DNA from: JAJAZB01 sp964244295
Lineage (GTDB): Bacteria; Bacteroidota; Bacteroidia; Cytophagales; Spirosomataceae
DNA: 45,493 nt
Direction: 5' to 3'
Assembly: GCA_964244295.1 (NCBI GenBank)
Contig: CAXTIG010000050.1
Coordinates: 1-45,493 of the forward strand
A program made the position numbers and the translations under genes. This document shows, in pieces, positions 8,907 to 16,812 of this stretch. Under the pieces are notes generated by a model that was not told the origin of the DNA, ran no database searches, and was given only the letters and a program-made list of their open reading frames with translations. The first letter of the stretch is position 1. Every line of letters starts with the position of its first letter.

Positions 8907-11900
8907 ATGCTCAATTTTCTAACCAAAGGCATTTCCCGAATGTTCGGCACCAAGTCGGAGCGCGATATCCGGGAAATTTTGCCCTACGTTCAACAGACCA
9001 CCGCTGAATTTGCCAAACTGGCTTCCCTCAGCGACGACCAGCTTCGCGCCCAGACGACCGAGTTGAGGGGCCTCATCGCCGACCGCCTCCGTGACCTCGA
9101 CGAGCAAGTGGCCGCTCTGCGCCAGCGCCTGGCCGATGAGCCGGAGATGGACGTTCACGAAAAAGAAACCGTCTTCAACAGCCTCGACAAACTCGATCTC
9201 GACCACAACAAGGTGCTCGAAACGGTACTGCTCGAAATCCTGCCCCGCGCGTTTGCCATCGTGAAAGAAACCGCCCGGCGGTTTAAAGAAAACGGCCAAC
9301 TTGAAGTCACCGCCACCGTCCACGACCAGTTTATCGCTGCCGCCAAACCCAGCGTCACCATCCAGGACGACCGCGCCGTTTGGTCCAACCAGTGGACGGC
9401 GGCGGGCAACCTCATCACCTGGGACATGGTTCACTACGACGTGCAGCTCATCGGCGGCGTAGTGTTGCACCAGGGAAAAATTTCGGAAATGGCCACCGGC
9501 GAAGGAAAAACGCTGGTTTCGACCCTGCCCGCCTTTCTCAATGCCCTCGCGGGCAAGGGCGTCCACATCGTGACGGTGAACGACTACCTCGCCAAGCGCG
9601 ACTCCGAGTGGAACGCCCCGCTGTTTGAATTCCATGGCCTCACCGTCGACTGCATCGACCGGCACGAACCCAACACCGACGAGCGCCGCCAGGCCTACCT
9701 CGCCGACATCACTTACGGCACCAACAACGAATTCGGCTTCGATTACCTGCGCGACAACATGGCCCGCACGCCCGAGGAAATGGTGCAGCGCAAACACCAC
9801 TACGCGATGGTGGACGAAGTGGACTCGGTGCTCATTGACGACGCCCGGACGCCTTTGATTATCAGTGGTCCCGTACCACGCGGCGACGAGCAGGAATACG
9901 TGGCCTTGAAACCGCGCGTTACCAAACTCGTAGACGCCCAGAAGGCCATCGTGCAGGGAATGCTCATCGACGCGAAAAAGAAAATTGCCGCCGGGGACAA
10001 CAAAGAAGGCGGGCTGTCGCTGTTTCGCGCCCACCGGGGCTTTCCCAAAAGCAAGCCCCTCATCAAGTACCTCAGCGAAACGGGCATTCAGGCCGTGATG
10101 CGGGCGACGGAAAACGAGTTTTTGCAGGAAAACGCCAAGCGGATGCCCGAAGCCGACGCGCCGCTGTTGTTTACGATTGAAGAAAAAAACAACCAGGTCG
10201 AGCTCACCGAAAAAGGCATCGACTTCCTAACCGGCGAAGACCAGGACCCGGCTTTCTTCGTGCTGCCCGACATGGCCATCGACCTCAACGCCATCGAAAT
10301 CAACGCGGAGCTTTCCGAGCACGACAAGCTGCTTCAGAAGGAGGAACTCATCCGCGATTATTCGATCAAAACCCAGCGGATTCACACCATCAACCAGTTG
10401 TTGAAAGCCTACGCCTTGTTCGAGAAAGACGTGGAGTACGTCATCATGGACAGCAAGGTGAAAATTGTGGACGAACAGACGGGCCGGATCATGGAAGGCC
10501 GCCGCTACTCCGACGGGCTGCACCAGGCCATCGAGGCGAAGGAAGCCGTGAAGGTGGAAGACGCCACCCAGACCTACGCCACGATTACCCTCCAGAATTA
10601 CTTTCGGATGTACCACAAACTCTGTGGCATGACCGGTACCGCCGAAACCGAAGCGGGTGAATTCTGGCAGATTTACAAACTCGACGTGGTGGTGATTCCC
10701 ACCAACCGCTCCATCGTCCGCGCCGACGAGCAGGACAAAGTCTACAAAACCGTGCGCGAGAAGTACAACGCGCTGGTGGATGAAATTCAGGAACTGGTCA
10801 ACAAAGGCCGCCCCGTGCTGGTAGGGACAACCTCGGTCGAAAACTCGGAAATTCTGAGCCGGATGCTGGGCCTGCGCAAGATTCAGCACCAGGTTTTGAA
10901 CGCGAAATACCACCAGAAAGAAGCCGAAATTGTGGCCGAAGCCGGAAAATCGGGCACCGTGACGATTGCCACCAACATGGCCGGTCGCGGAACCGACATC
11001 AAGCTTTCGCCCGAAAGCCGGGCGGCGGGTGGGCTGGCCATCGTCGGCACCGAGCGGCACGAATCGCGGCGGGTGGATCGGCAGTTGCGCGGGCGGGCGG
11101 GCCGCCAGGGCGACCCCGGCACGAGCCAGTTTTTCGTGAGCCTGGAAGACAACCTCATGCGCCTGTTCGGCTCTGAGCGCATCGCCAAAGTGATGGACCG
11201 CATGGGCATGGAAGAAGGCGAAGTGATTCAGCACTCGATGATTACGTCGAGCATCGAACGGGCGCAGAAGAAGGTGGAGGAAAACAACTTCGGCATCCGC
11301 AAGCGCCTGCTCGAATACGACGACGTGATGAACTACCAGCGCGACGCCATTTACAAACGCCGCCGCAACGCCCTCTACGGCGACCGCCTCGCCCTCGACA
11401 TCGCCAACACGCTCTACGACGTGTGCGAAGAACTCGTTGCCAACGCCGAAGCCAGCTACGACGAACTCGAAATCCGCACGCTCGCCGTGCTGGGCATCGA
11501 GCCGCCGTTCAGCCGGGCGGAATTTGCCACGTTGAAACCCGCCCAGCGCACCCAGCAACTCAACGACGCCACCGAACGGCACTACGCCGAGAAAAACAAG
11601 GCCATTGCCACGAAGGCGCTGCCGGTTTTCAAGGACGTACTCGCCAGCCGGGGAGCTGCCGTGGAAGAAATCGTGGTGCCCATTTCCGACGGCATCCGCC
11701 ACGCCTACGTGGCCGTGAACGCCCGCAAAACGGTGGACACCGGCGGGCGACTGCTGACCCAAGAAATGGAGCAGTTTATCACGCTGAGCATCATCGACCA
11801 GGAGTGGAAAGAACACCTCCGCGAAATGGACGACCTGAAGCAGAGCGTGCAGAACGCCGTTTTTGAGCAGAAAGACCCGCTGTTGATTTACAAATTCGAG

Positions 11901-12278
11901 TCGATCGAGTTGTTCAAGCAGTTTGTCAACAAAGTCAATTTCGACACGACTTCGTTTTTAATGCGGGCCGACATTCCGCGGGAAGACGCGCCGCAACAAG
12001 TCCAACCCGCGCCCCCGCAACGCCGCCCCGAACCCGCCCCCCGACTCCGCGCCAGCCGCGACGAAATCGGCGACTTGGTCGGTGCGCTCGGCAACGCCCT
12101 CGACACCTCGGTGGCCGAGCCGGAGCCGGTGCGCGTGCAGCCCCGCCACGCCATCAAAATCGCCGATCGCAACCAGCGCGTGAGCGTGCAATACCGCGAC
12201 GGCCGCGTGGAGCGCGACGTGAAGTACAAAAAAGTAGAAGCCGACGTGCAGCGCGGGCTGTGCGTGGTGATTGCGTAG
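8907..12278 (+). CDS. secA: Preprotein translocase ATPase SecA
   Basis: The 1123-residue motor drives secreted proteins through SecYEG. Walker A is in MATGEGKTLVS and the DEAD-type motif in VDEVDSVLIDDARTP. Later signatures include YATITLQNYFRMYHKLCGMTG, IATNMAGRGTDI and RQLRGRAGRQGDPG. Length is greater than in E. coli (901), as is usual for Bacteroidota SecA, which carries an extra insertion between the two halves of the motor. The C-terminus ends in a basic segment and CVVIA, with no cysteine-rich zinc/SecB-binding motif; this appears normal in the lineage. The start at 8907 gives MLNFLTKGISRMFGTKSERD, the standard N-terminus; an ATA at 8886 is only an open-frame extension. A hairpin with an A8 loop follows the stop. 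Confidence 0.97.
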   Translation: MLNFLTKGISRMFGTKSERDIREILPYVQQTTAEFAKLASLSDDQLRAQTTELRGLIADRLRDLDEQVAALRQRLADEPEMDVHEKETVFNSLDKLDLDHNKVLETVLLEILPRAFAIVKETARRFKENGQLEVTATVHDQFIAAAKPSVTIQDDRAVWSNQWTAAGNLITWDMVHYDVQLIGGVVLHQGKISEMATGEGKTLVSTLPAFLNALAGKGVHIVTVNDYLAKRDSEWNAPLFEFHGLTVDCIDRHEPNTDERRQAYLADITYGTNNEFGFDYLRDNMARTPEEMVQRKHHYAMVDEVDSVLIDDARTPLIISGPVPRGDEQEYVALKPRVTKLVDAQKAIVQGMLIDAKKKIAAGDNKEGGLSLFRAHRGFPKSKPLIKYLSETGIQAVMRATENEFLQENAKRMPEADAPLLFTIEEKNNQVELTEKGIDFLTGEDQDPAFFVLPDMAIDLNAIEINAELSEHDKLLQKEELIRDYSIKTQRIHTINQLLKAYALFEKDVEYVIMDSKVKIVDEQTGRIMEGRRYSDGLHQAIEAKEAVKVEDATQTYATITLQNYFRMYHKLCGMTGTAETEAGEFWQIYKLDVVVIPTNRSIVRADEQDKVYKTVREKYNALVDEIQELVNKGRPVLVGTTSVENSEILSRMLGLRKIQHQVLNAKYHQKEAEIVAEAGKSGTVTIATNMAGRGTDIKLSPESRAAGGLAIVGTERHESRRVDRQLRGRAGRQGDPGTSQFFVSLEDNLMRLFGSERIAKVMDRMGMEEGEVIQHSMITSSIERAQKKVEENNFGIRKRLLEYDDVMNYQRDAIYKRRRNALYGDRLALDIANTLYDVCEELVANAEASYDELEIRTLAVLGIEPPFSRAEFATLKPAQRTQQLNDATERHYAEKNKAIATKALPVFKDVLASRGAAVEEIVVPISDGIRHAYVAVNARKTVDTGGRLLTQEMEQFITLSIIDQEWKEHLREMDDLKQSVQNAVFEQKDPLLIYKFESIELFKQFVNKVNFDTTSFLMRADIPREDAPQQVQPAPPQRRPEPAPRLRASRDEIGDLVGALGNALDTSVAEPEPVRVQPRHAIKIADRNQRVSVQYRDGRVERDVKYKKVEADVQRGLCVVIA

Positions 12279-12290
12279 TAACATCCGGCA

Positions 12291-12322
12291 CCCCGCGAGA
12301 GTAAAAAAAAACTCTTGCGGGG
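12291..12322 (+). terminator. 12-bp hairpin with A8 loop after secA
   Basis: Arms CCCCGCGAGAGT (12291-12302) and ACTCTTGCGGGG (12311-12322) pair over 12 positions with one G-T wobble and leave a loop of eight A. There is no T tract behind it. It lies 12 bases after the secA stop and about 20 before the next start. Confidence 0.5.
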
Positions 12323-12343
12323 ATGGTAACCACCCCGTTAAAA

Positions 12344-12904
12344 ATGAACAACTCCTTCTCCCCCCGCTACGGCGTTCTCACCACGATGGTATTGCTGGCG
12401 GCCTTCAGCCGCTTGATTCCCCACGCGCCCAACTTCACGGCGGTTGGCGCGATGGCGCTGTTCGGCGGGGCGTACTTTACCCGTAAATCCTGGGCTTTGC
12501 TGGTGCCCCTGCTCGCGCTCTGGCTGAGCGACATCGTGCTCAACAACGTGGTGTACCGCCAGTATTACCCCACGTTTACCCTCGAAGTCAACCCCTGGAC
12601 CTACGGCACGTTTGCGGCCATCGTCCTCCTCGGCACGGTGATGCTCAAGCGAGTGAAGCCGCTCAACGTGGTATTAACCAGCCTGTTGGCCTCGACGCTG
12701 TTTTTCGCCGTGACCAACTTCGCCGTTTGGCTGGGCAGTTCGATGTACTCCCAAACCGCCGCCGGATTGCTGGCTTGCTACACGGCGGCGCTGCCTTTTT
12801 TTGGCAATACCCTCGCGGGCGATTTGTTCTGGAGTGGGGTGCTGTTTGCCGGGTTTGAACTGGCTCAACGCCGATTCCCCCGACTGACGCCAGAACGTGC
12901 CTGA
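12344..12904 (+). CDS. DUF6580-like integral membrane protein
   Basis: The 186-residue protein has about five to six hydrophobic helices and the line SRLIPHAPNFTAVGAMALFGGAYF followed by ALLVPLLALWLSDIVLNN, which I associate with the DUF6580 family of small putative transport proteins related to ECF-type membrane components. Function in Cytophagales is not established. The ATG at 12344 (MNNSFSPRYGVL) is preferred over the one at 12323, which starts inside the secA hairpin region. A clear hairpin plus T8 terminator follows the stop, so the gene ends a transcription unit that may start at secA or in the short gap. Confidence 0.75.
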   Translation: MNNSFSPRYGVLTTMVLLAAFSRLIPHAPNFTAVGAMALFGGAYFTRKSWALLVPLLALWLSDIVLNNVVYRQYYPTFTLEVNPWTYGTFAAIVLLGTVMLKRVKPLNVVLTSLLASTLFFAVTNFAVWLGSSMYSQTAAGLLACYTAALPFFGNTLAGDLFWSGVLFAGFELAQRRFPRLTPERA

Positions 12905-12928
12905 AACCCTTCGTTTCCCATACGCTTC

Positions 12929-12962
12929 AACGGCTGACGCCAACACGTCAGCCGTTTTTTTT
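12929..12962 (+). terminator. Intrinsic terminator after the DUF6580-like gene
   Basis: Arms AACGGCTGACG (12929-12939) and CGTCAGCCGTT (12946-12956) with a 6-nt loop are followed by a run of eight T. This is a textbook rho-independent terminator. Confidence 0.85.
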
Positions 12963-12991
12963 CTTTCCAACGGAACGGCTCAGGTAAAAAG

Positions 12992-13026
12992 TACGTTAAT
13001 TTGCAACAATGTTGCAAATTAACGTA
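12992..13026. promoter_or_regulatory. Perfect palindromic operator overlapping a start codon
   Basis: Arms TACGTTAATTTGCAAC (12992-13007) and GTTGCAAATTAACGTA (13011-13026) are perfect 16-nt complements around AAT. The last base is the A of the ATG at 13026. The core TTTGCAACAATGTTGCAAA has the size and symmetry of a Fur/Zur-family operator (inference), and the downstream genes look metal-related. An alternative is a hairpin in the mRNA that controls initiation. Confidence 0.7.
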
Positions 13027-13628
13027 TGACCCGACTCCTCTACATTTCTTCTACCTTGCTGGCCGTGACTGCCCATACGCTTTGCTGCTTGCTACCGTTG
13101 CTGACGGCAATGTTAGGGATGGGCAATTATTTTGGCCCGCTCAACTGGCTGGCGCAACACCAGGGTTACGTGCTGGGTGGGCAGGTATTGCTGCTGGGTT
13201 GGTCATTTTATCACGTATACGGGCCGGGTCGTCACGCGCACCCGGGTTGGGGAAAAGCGGCGCTTTGGTCGGTAACTGTGGTATCGGTCGGGATGGCGGT
13301 CTTGCCGCACTCGGAGGTTTTTCGCTCGGAAGAATCCCGATTAGCCCGCGAGCAGATGCGACGGGTGCGCGATACCCGGCGGCTGACGTTCGTCATGAAC
13401 ACGTCGGCTACTCCAATCGAAACCTTGCGAAGTACGCTCAGCTCACTGCCCGGAATCGTTTCGGCCCAAACTCAAATCCAGGGAAACGTCGTATCGCTGC
13501 GCTACCGTACCAATCAAACCAACCGGGAAAAACTACTGGCAACCTTGCGACGAAAAGGCTACGTGGTGCAGGATAAGCCCGCCGAATCGCTATTTTTGAC
13601 CGAAACCAACCGTTCTCCTCCCCCATGA
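13026..13628 (+). CDS. MerC-like membrane protein with HMA-like C-terminal domain
   Basis: The 200-residue protein begins with three to four hydrophobic helices. The first carries AHTLCCLLPLLTAMLG, a cysteine pair followed by proline like that of MerC/MerT-type metal transporters. The tail (about residues 118-185, LTFVMNTSATPIETLRSTLS to GYVVQDK) has the beta-alpha-beta pattern and GYVV end of a heavy-metal-associated domain but no CxxC metal motif. A role in moving or sensing a metal ion is inferred from this and from the His-rich lipoprotein that follows with an ATGA overlap. The ATG at 13026 is fixed by a strong palindrome that ends on it. The metal cannot be named; zinc or copper are the likeliest. 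Confidence 0.6.
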   Translation: MTRLLYISSTLLAVTAHTLCCLLPLLTAMLGMGNYFGPLNWLAQHQGYVLGGQVLLLGWSFYHVYGPGRHAHPGWGKAALWSVTVVSVGMAVLPHSEVFRSEESRLAREQMRRVRDTRRLTFVMNTSATPIETLRSTLSSLPGIVSAQTQIQGNVVSLRYRTNQTNREKLLATLRRKGYVVQDKPAESLFLTETNRSPPP

Positions 13629-14095
13629 CCTCCCGACTTTTCACCCCTGCCCTGCTCGCGCTCGCCCTGCTTTCATCTTGCGGCGGCAAAAATTCCGCCG
13701 ACGAAGCCGCGCTGAAAGAAGCGGGCGAAATTCACCTCCAGGCTTCCGAAATTCAGGAGACCCTCGAACCGCAGGTGGATAGCCTGGCCGCTCTGAAAAC
13801 TAGCCTCGCGGCGTTAAAAACCCCAGCGGTAGCCCAGGCCGTGGCCGACATCGACAGGGTGGTAAGCCGCTTCGAGGAATGGGAAAGCAACGTGGTGGAA
13901 GTACCCGGCGTGAAACATGAACATGAACACGCCGAAGGCGACAGCACCCATCACCACCATCACCACGACCACAAACCCGCTCCGCAGGTGACGGCCTCCG
14001 AAATGCTCGACATTCAGAAAGAAATGAGAATGAACATCGAGCAAATCAGCGCCGATGTGAAGACGGCGATGGAAGCGGGGAAAAAAGCATTGTAA
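13625..14095 (+). CDS. Histidine-rich putative metal-binding lipoprotein
   Basis: The 156-residue protein has a lipoprotein signal peptide, MTSRLFTPALLALALLSSC, then two helical segments (about residues 30-90 and 118-156) around a histidine cluster. The cluster begins with KHEHEHAEGD and runs into six consecutive histidines and DHK. It would hold divalent metal at the outer face of a membrane. The start overlaps the stop of the MerC-like gene by four bases (ATGA), so the two are translated together and share the palindromic operator. Function is inferred from composition and context. A palindromic repeat follows the stop at once. Confidence 0.7.
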   Translation: MTSRLFTPALLALALLSSCGGKNSADEAALKEAGEIHLQASEIQETLEPQVDSLAALKTSLAALKTPAVAQAVADIDRVVSRFEEWESNVVEVPGVKHEHEHAEGDSTHHHHHHDHKPAPQVTASEMLDIQKEMRMNIEQISADVKTAMEAGKKAL

Positions 14096-14096
14096 A

Positions 14097-14175
14097 AAAA
14101 AGCCCCCGTTCCCCCGAAGGGAGCTTTTCGTTGCGTAAACGTTTTTTGCCCCCTTCGGGGGAACGGGGGCTTTTT
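14097..14175. repeat. C-rich palindrome (CCCCCGAAGGG family), copy 2
   Basis: Perfect 25-nt arms (14097-14121 and 14151-14175) enclose a 29-nt loop. The left arm begins two bases after the lipoprotein stop and the right arm ends on the base before the ATG at 14176. It can terminate the upstream operon, and it would pair the initiation region of the next gene if transcription reads through. Confidence 0.85.
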
Positions 14176-15249
14176 ATGCTGCTAAAAATCATTGCTATTC
14201 TCTTGGGTGCCGCCGCCGTATTCGTCCTCGTGGCGGTGCTGATTGGCTACTTTTACCTCTCGGCTCCGAAGTACCGGGGGCCGGTAAGTGACCACTTCGA
14301 CGGCAAGCAGTTTTTCAACCCTAGCGCCACCGCGCCCGACGGGCGCATCTCGGCCAATGGGTTTGCGGCCGTGCTCAAGTGGATGACCAGCCGCGATCCC
14401 GGCCCCTGGGAAACCGTGACGGAGCAACGCTACGGCCCTAAACCACCGGAACGCGTGGGACCGGGCGAGTTGCGGGTGACGTTCGTCAACCACTCCACGT
14501 TTCTGATTCAGTACGACGGACTGAACCTCCTGACTGACCCGATTTACCTCCAGCGCGTCAGCCCCTTCCAGTGGGCTGGGCCGCAACGCACCCGCCCGCC
14601 GGGGATTCGGTTCGAGGATTTGCCGAAAATCGACGTACTGTTGCTCAGCCACAACCATTGGGATCACCTCGAAATCAGCACGGTACGTCGGTTGGTGGAA
14701 CGTGACCACCCACGAGTTCTCGTGCCACTGGGCGTGAAGCAATTTCTGGACGAAAACGGCACCACCGGTGCCGCCGAACTCGACTGGGGCGGCAGCGTAC
14801 CCGTCAGCGATTCGCTCACGGTGGTGTGCGTCCGGGCGCAGCACTTTTCGGGGCGCGGCATGGCCGACCGTGATGCCACGCTCTGGGGAGGCTACGTGCT
14901 GCAATCGCCGCACGGCAACGTGTACTTCGCGGGCGACAGCGGCTACGGGCCGTTTTTCAAAGAAACGGGCACAACCTACGGTCCCTTTCGGCTGGCGATT
15001 ATCCCAATTGGTGCCTACAAGCCGGAGTGGTTCATGTCGCCGATTCACTGCTCGCCGCCGGAAGCGGCCCAGATTCACCTCGATGTGCGCTCCGACCAGA
15101 GCCTGGCCTGTCACTTCGGCACCTTCCCCCTCGCCGACGACGGCCACGACGCCCCCATCACCGACCTGAAAGCCGCCCTGCGCACGAAAGGAATTTCGGA
15201 AGAGAAATTTTGGGTGTTGGAGGAAGGCGAAGGAAGGATGGTGAAGTGA
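14176..15249 (+). CDS. Metallo-beta-lactamase-fold hydrolase, NAPE-PLD/UlaG-like
   Basis: The 357-residue protein has an N-terminal membrane helix (MLLKIIAILLGAAAVFVLVA) and a metallo-beta-lactamase domain. The zinc motif HxHxDH is in LLLSHNHWDHLEI. Further ligands appear in VRAQHFSGR, YFAGDSGYGPFF and SPIHCSPPEAAQIH. The entry strand VTFVNHSTFLIQYDGLNLLTD is typical of the NAPE-PLD/UlaG branch (phospholipase D-like or lactonase-like). The substrate is unknown. The ATG at 14176 follows a palindrome directly; the upstream extension of the frame lies inside that repeat and is rejected. Likely anchored in the membrane with the hydrolase outside the cytoplasm. Confidence 0.85.
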   Translation: MLLKIIAILLGAAAVFVLVAVLIGYFYLSAPKYRGPVSDHFDGKQFFNPSATAPDGRISANGFAAVLKWMTSRDPGPWETVTEQRYGPKPPERVGPGELRVTFVNHSTFLIQYDGLNLLTDPIYLQRVSPFQWAGPQRTRPPGIRFEDLPKIDVLLLSHNHWDHLEISTVRRLVERDHPRVLVPLGVKQFLDENGTTGAAELDWGGSVPVSDSLTVVCVRAQHFSGRGMADRDATLWGGYVLQSPHGNVYFAGDSGYGPFFKETGTTYGPFRLAIIPIGAYKPEWFMSPIHCSPPEAAQIHLDVRSDQSLACHFGTFPLADDGHDAPITDLKAALRTKGISEEKFWVLEEGEGRMVK

Positions 15250-15313
15250 GTTTGAAGGTCCGCCGCACGGTTTGAAAAGTTTGAAGGCGAAGCTGGTAGG
15301 GTTTCGGTTTTAG

Positions 15314-15438
15314 CAAAACAAGGGGTGTCATCCCGACGAAGCAGGGATCTCGTTTACATACCGAACACTTGGCTATCGTCAAGGGGTTAGACCGGACGAC
15401 GAGATCCCTGCTTCGTCGGGATGACACCCCTTGTTTTG
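15314..15438. repeat. Long inverted repeat, GTCATCCCGACG family, copy 2
   Basis: Perfect 40-nt arms (15314-15353 and 15399-15438) surround a 45-nt loop with CCGAACACTTGGCTATCG. Imperfect pairing continues outward through TTTGAAGG-rich flanks on both sides. The right arm contains the ATG at 15421 that opens the glycosyltransferase frame. Confidence 0.9.
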
Positions 15439-16650
15439 TCAAATCCTAAACAACTTCTTCTTCAAACCCTCAAACCTCTCCAACCCATCAAACCCATCCT
15501 CCACCTGAGCGCCCTGCACGGCGGGCACGATTCGCGGGTGGTGTACCGCGAAGGCTTCAGCCTGGCTACTCGCTACGACCTGACGATGGTCCTCACCCGC
15601 CCCGACGCATCGCTGCATCCGGGCATTCGCTTTGTGGGGGTGCCGCATTTTCCCCAACTCTGGAAACGGTTGCTGCTCGTTCACCCGCGTTTGTTGCTGG
15701 TGGCGTTGCGCCATCCGGCGCGCCTGGTTCACCTGCACGATCCCGAACTCATTCCGATGGGTTTGCTGCTCCGGCTGTTAGGGCGAACGGTGATTCTCGA
15801 CGTTCACGAAAATCTACATCGGCAGTTTTCGGAGAAAAAACGTAATTCCTCGGCGCTGTACCGGCTTTTTTTCAGCGTCTTCGACCGGCTGGCCCGGCGG
15901 CAGTTTCATTTTATTTTTGCCGAAAATTCGTACCTCACTTCCTATCCGGGCCTGCGCCATCCTTCGGCGGTGGTACTCAATTACGCCCCGCTGCCGCTGC
16001 TGGAGCCATTTCGTCGATGCTCCGGCCAAATCCCTAACCCAGTCCAGCCCGAATTTTTTTACATCGGCCAACTCAGCTTCGCCCGCTGCCTCGACGTGGT
16101 GATTGGGGCGCTGGCCCGGTTGAGCGCCGACTACCCGACGCTGCGCGTTCACCTCTTCGGTGCGCCCGGTTTCGACCTGTTCGACCTGAGCGAACTCAGT
16201 CGGGTACCGGGTTACGAAGTCGCTCGTCAACACCTTATTTTTCACGGCTACACCGACGCCCGCCGGGCGTTTCCCTTCGCGGCCCGCTGCGTGGCGGGGT
16301 TGGCGTTGCTCAAACCCGTAGGGGATTTTCCCGACTCCTACCCCACCAAGTTGTTCGAGTACCTGGCGCTGGGATTACCCGTGGTTACGTCCGATTTCCT
16401 CCTGTACCGGGCGGTGGTAGAACGCCATGCCTGCGGAATTTGCGTGGATGCTACCTCACCTGAAGCCATCGCTCAGGCCCTGCGGATTCTACTTGAAAAC
16501 CCCGACCTCGCGGGACGGCTGGGGGTAAACGGTCGTCTTGCTGCTGAAAAACATTACGTCTGGTCGAGCCAGGAAACCGCGTTGTTCCAGTTTTACGAAT
16601 GCCTCTCGCCCGGATTTGAAATTCGGGTGGACCTAGTAGCGGATTTGTAA
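15421..16650 (+). CDS. Glycosyltransferase, GT4-like fold
   Basis: The reading frame encodes up to 409 residues. The core resembles GT-B glycosyltransferases: ILHLSALHGGHDSRVVYREG opens the acceptor domain, VHLHDPELIPMG and VILDVHENLHRQFSEKK follow, and the donor-side end is YPTKLFEYLALGLPVVTSDF. It would add a sugar from a nucleotide-sugar to a surface glycan precursor. Both ends are odd. The only ATG (15421) is inside a palindromic repeat, and the first 22 residues (MTPLVLSNPKQ...) are repeat-derived. The family-like start falls at an ATC (15487). The stop codon lies in the loop of a small repeat hairpin. The start is therefore uncertain; the ATG is given for lack of a better one. Confidence 0.8.
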   Translation: MTPLVLSNPKQLLLQTLKPLQPIKPILHLSALHGGHDSRVVYREGFSLATRYDLTMVLTRPDASLHPGIRFVGVPHFPQLWKRLLLVHPRLLLVALRHPARLVHLHDPELIPMGLLLRLLGRTVILDVHENLHRQFSEKKRNSSALYRLFFSVFDRLARRQFHFIFAENSYLTSYPGLRHPSAVVLNYAPLPLLEPFRRCSGQIPNPVQPEFFYIGQLSFARCLDVVIGALARLSADYPTLRVHLFGAPGFDLFDLSELSRVPGYEVARQHLIFHGYTDARRAFPFAARCVAGLALLKPVGDFPDSYPTKLFEYLALGLPVVTSDFLLYRAVVERHACGICVDATSPEAIAQALRILLENPDLAGRLGVNGRLAAEKHYVWSSQETALFQFYECLSPGFEIRVDLVADL

Positions 16651-16655
16651 TCCGC
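16609..16655. repeat. Double small hairpin forming the 3' end of the glycosyltransferase gene
   Basis: Two small palindromes lie side by side: CCCGGATTTGAAATTCGGG (16609-16627) and GCGGATTTGTAATCCGC (16639-16655). The second contains the TAA stop at 16648-16650. A related GGCGGACTAAAGTCCGCC palindrome lies in frame at 36326-36343. Confidence 0.7.
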
Positions 16656-16684
16656 CCCTCACCGGCACGACTTTTTTAAAATAT

Positions 16685-16709
16685 ATTGGTAATCCACCAA
16701 TCTTTTTTT
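16685..16709 (+). terminator. Weak intrinsic terminator after the glycosyltransferase gene
   Basis: ATTGGT (16685-16690) and ACCAAT (16696-16701) form a 6-bp stem with loop AATCC, followed by a run of seven T. Confidence 0.5.
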
Positions 16710-16758
16710 GAATAATTCACCGAATAAGTTGCAGAGTCGCACCGGATGTATGTCCTTC

Positions 16759-16789
16759 GCATAATGCAACAAATGGCGGCATAATGCAA
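16759..16789 (+). promoter_or_regulatory. Two GCATAATGCAA direct repeats 20 bp apart
   Basis: GCATAATGCAA occurs at 16759-16769 and 16779-16789, exactly 20 bases apart (two helical turns), 24-54 bases before the KAS III start. The phasing suggests a protein-binding site; no regulator is known. Confidence 0.4.
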
Positions 16790-16812
16790 TTTGAGGCGAT
16801 CTTCGTAGCACC

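Noticed and set aside
12239..12278. Missing zinc motif at the SecA C-terminus as a sign of truncation
   Set aside because: Bacteroidota SecA proteins commonly end this way; the frame ends naturally and the next gene has its own start.
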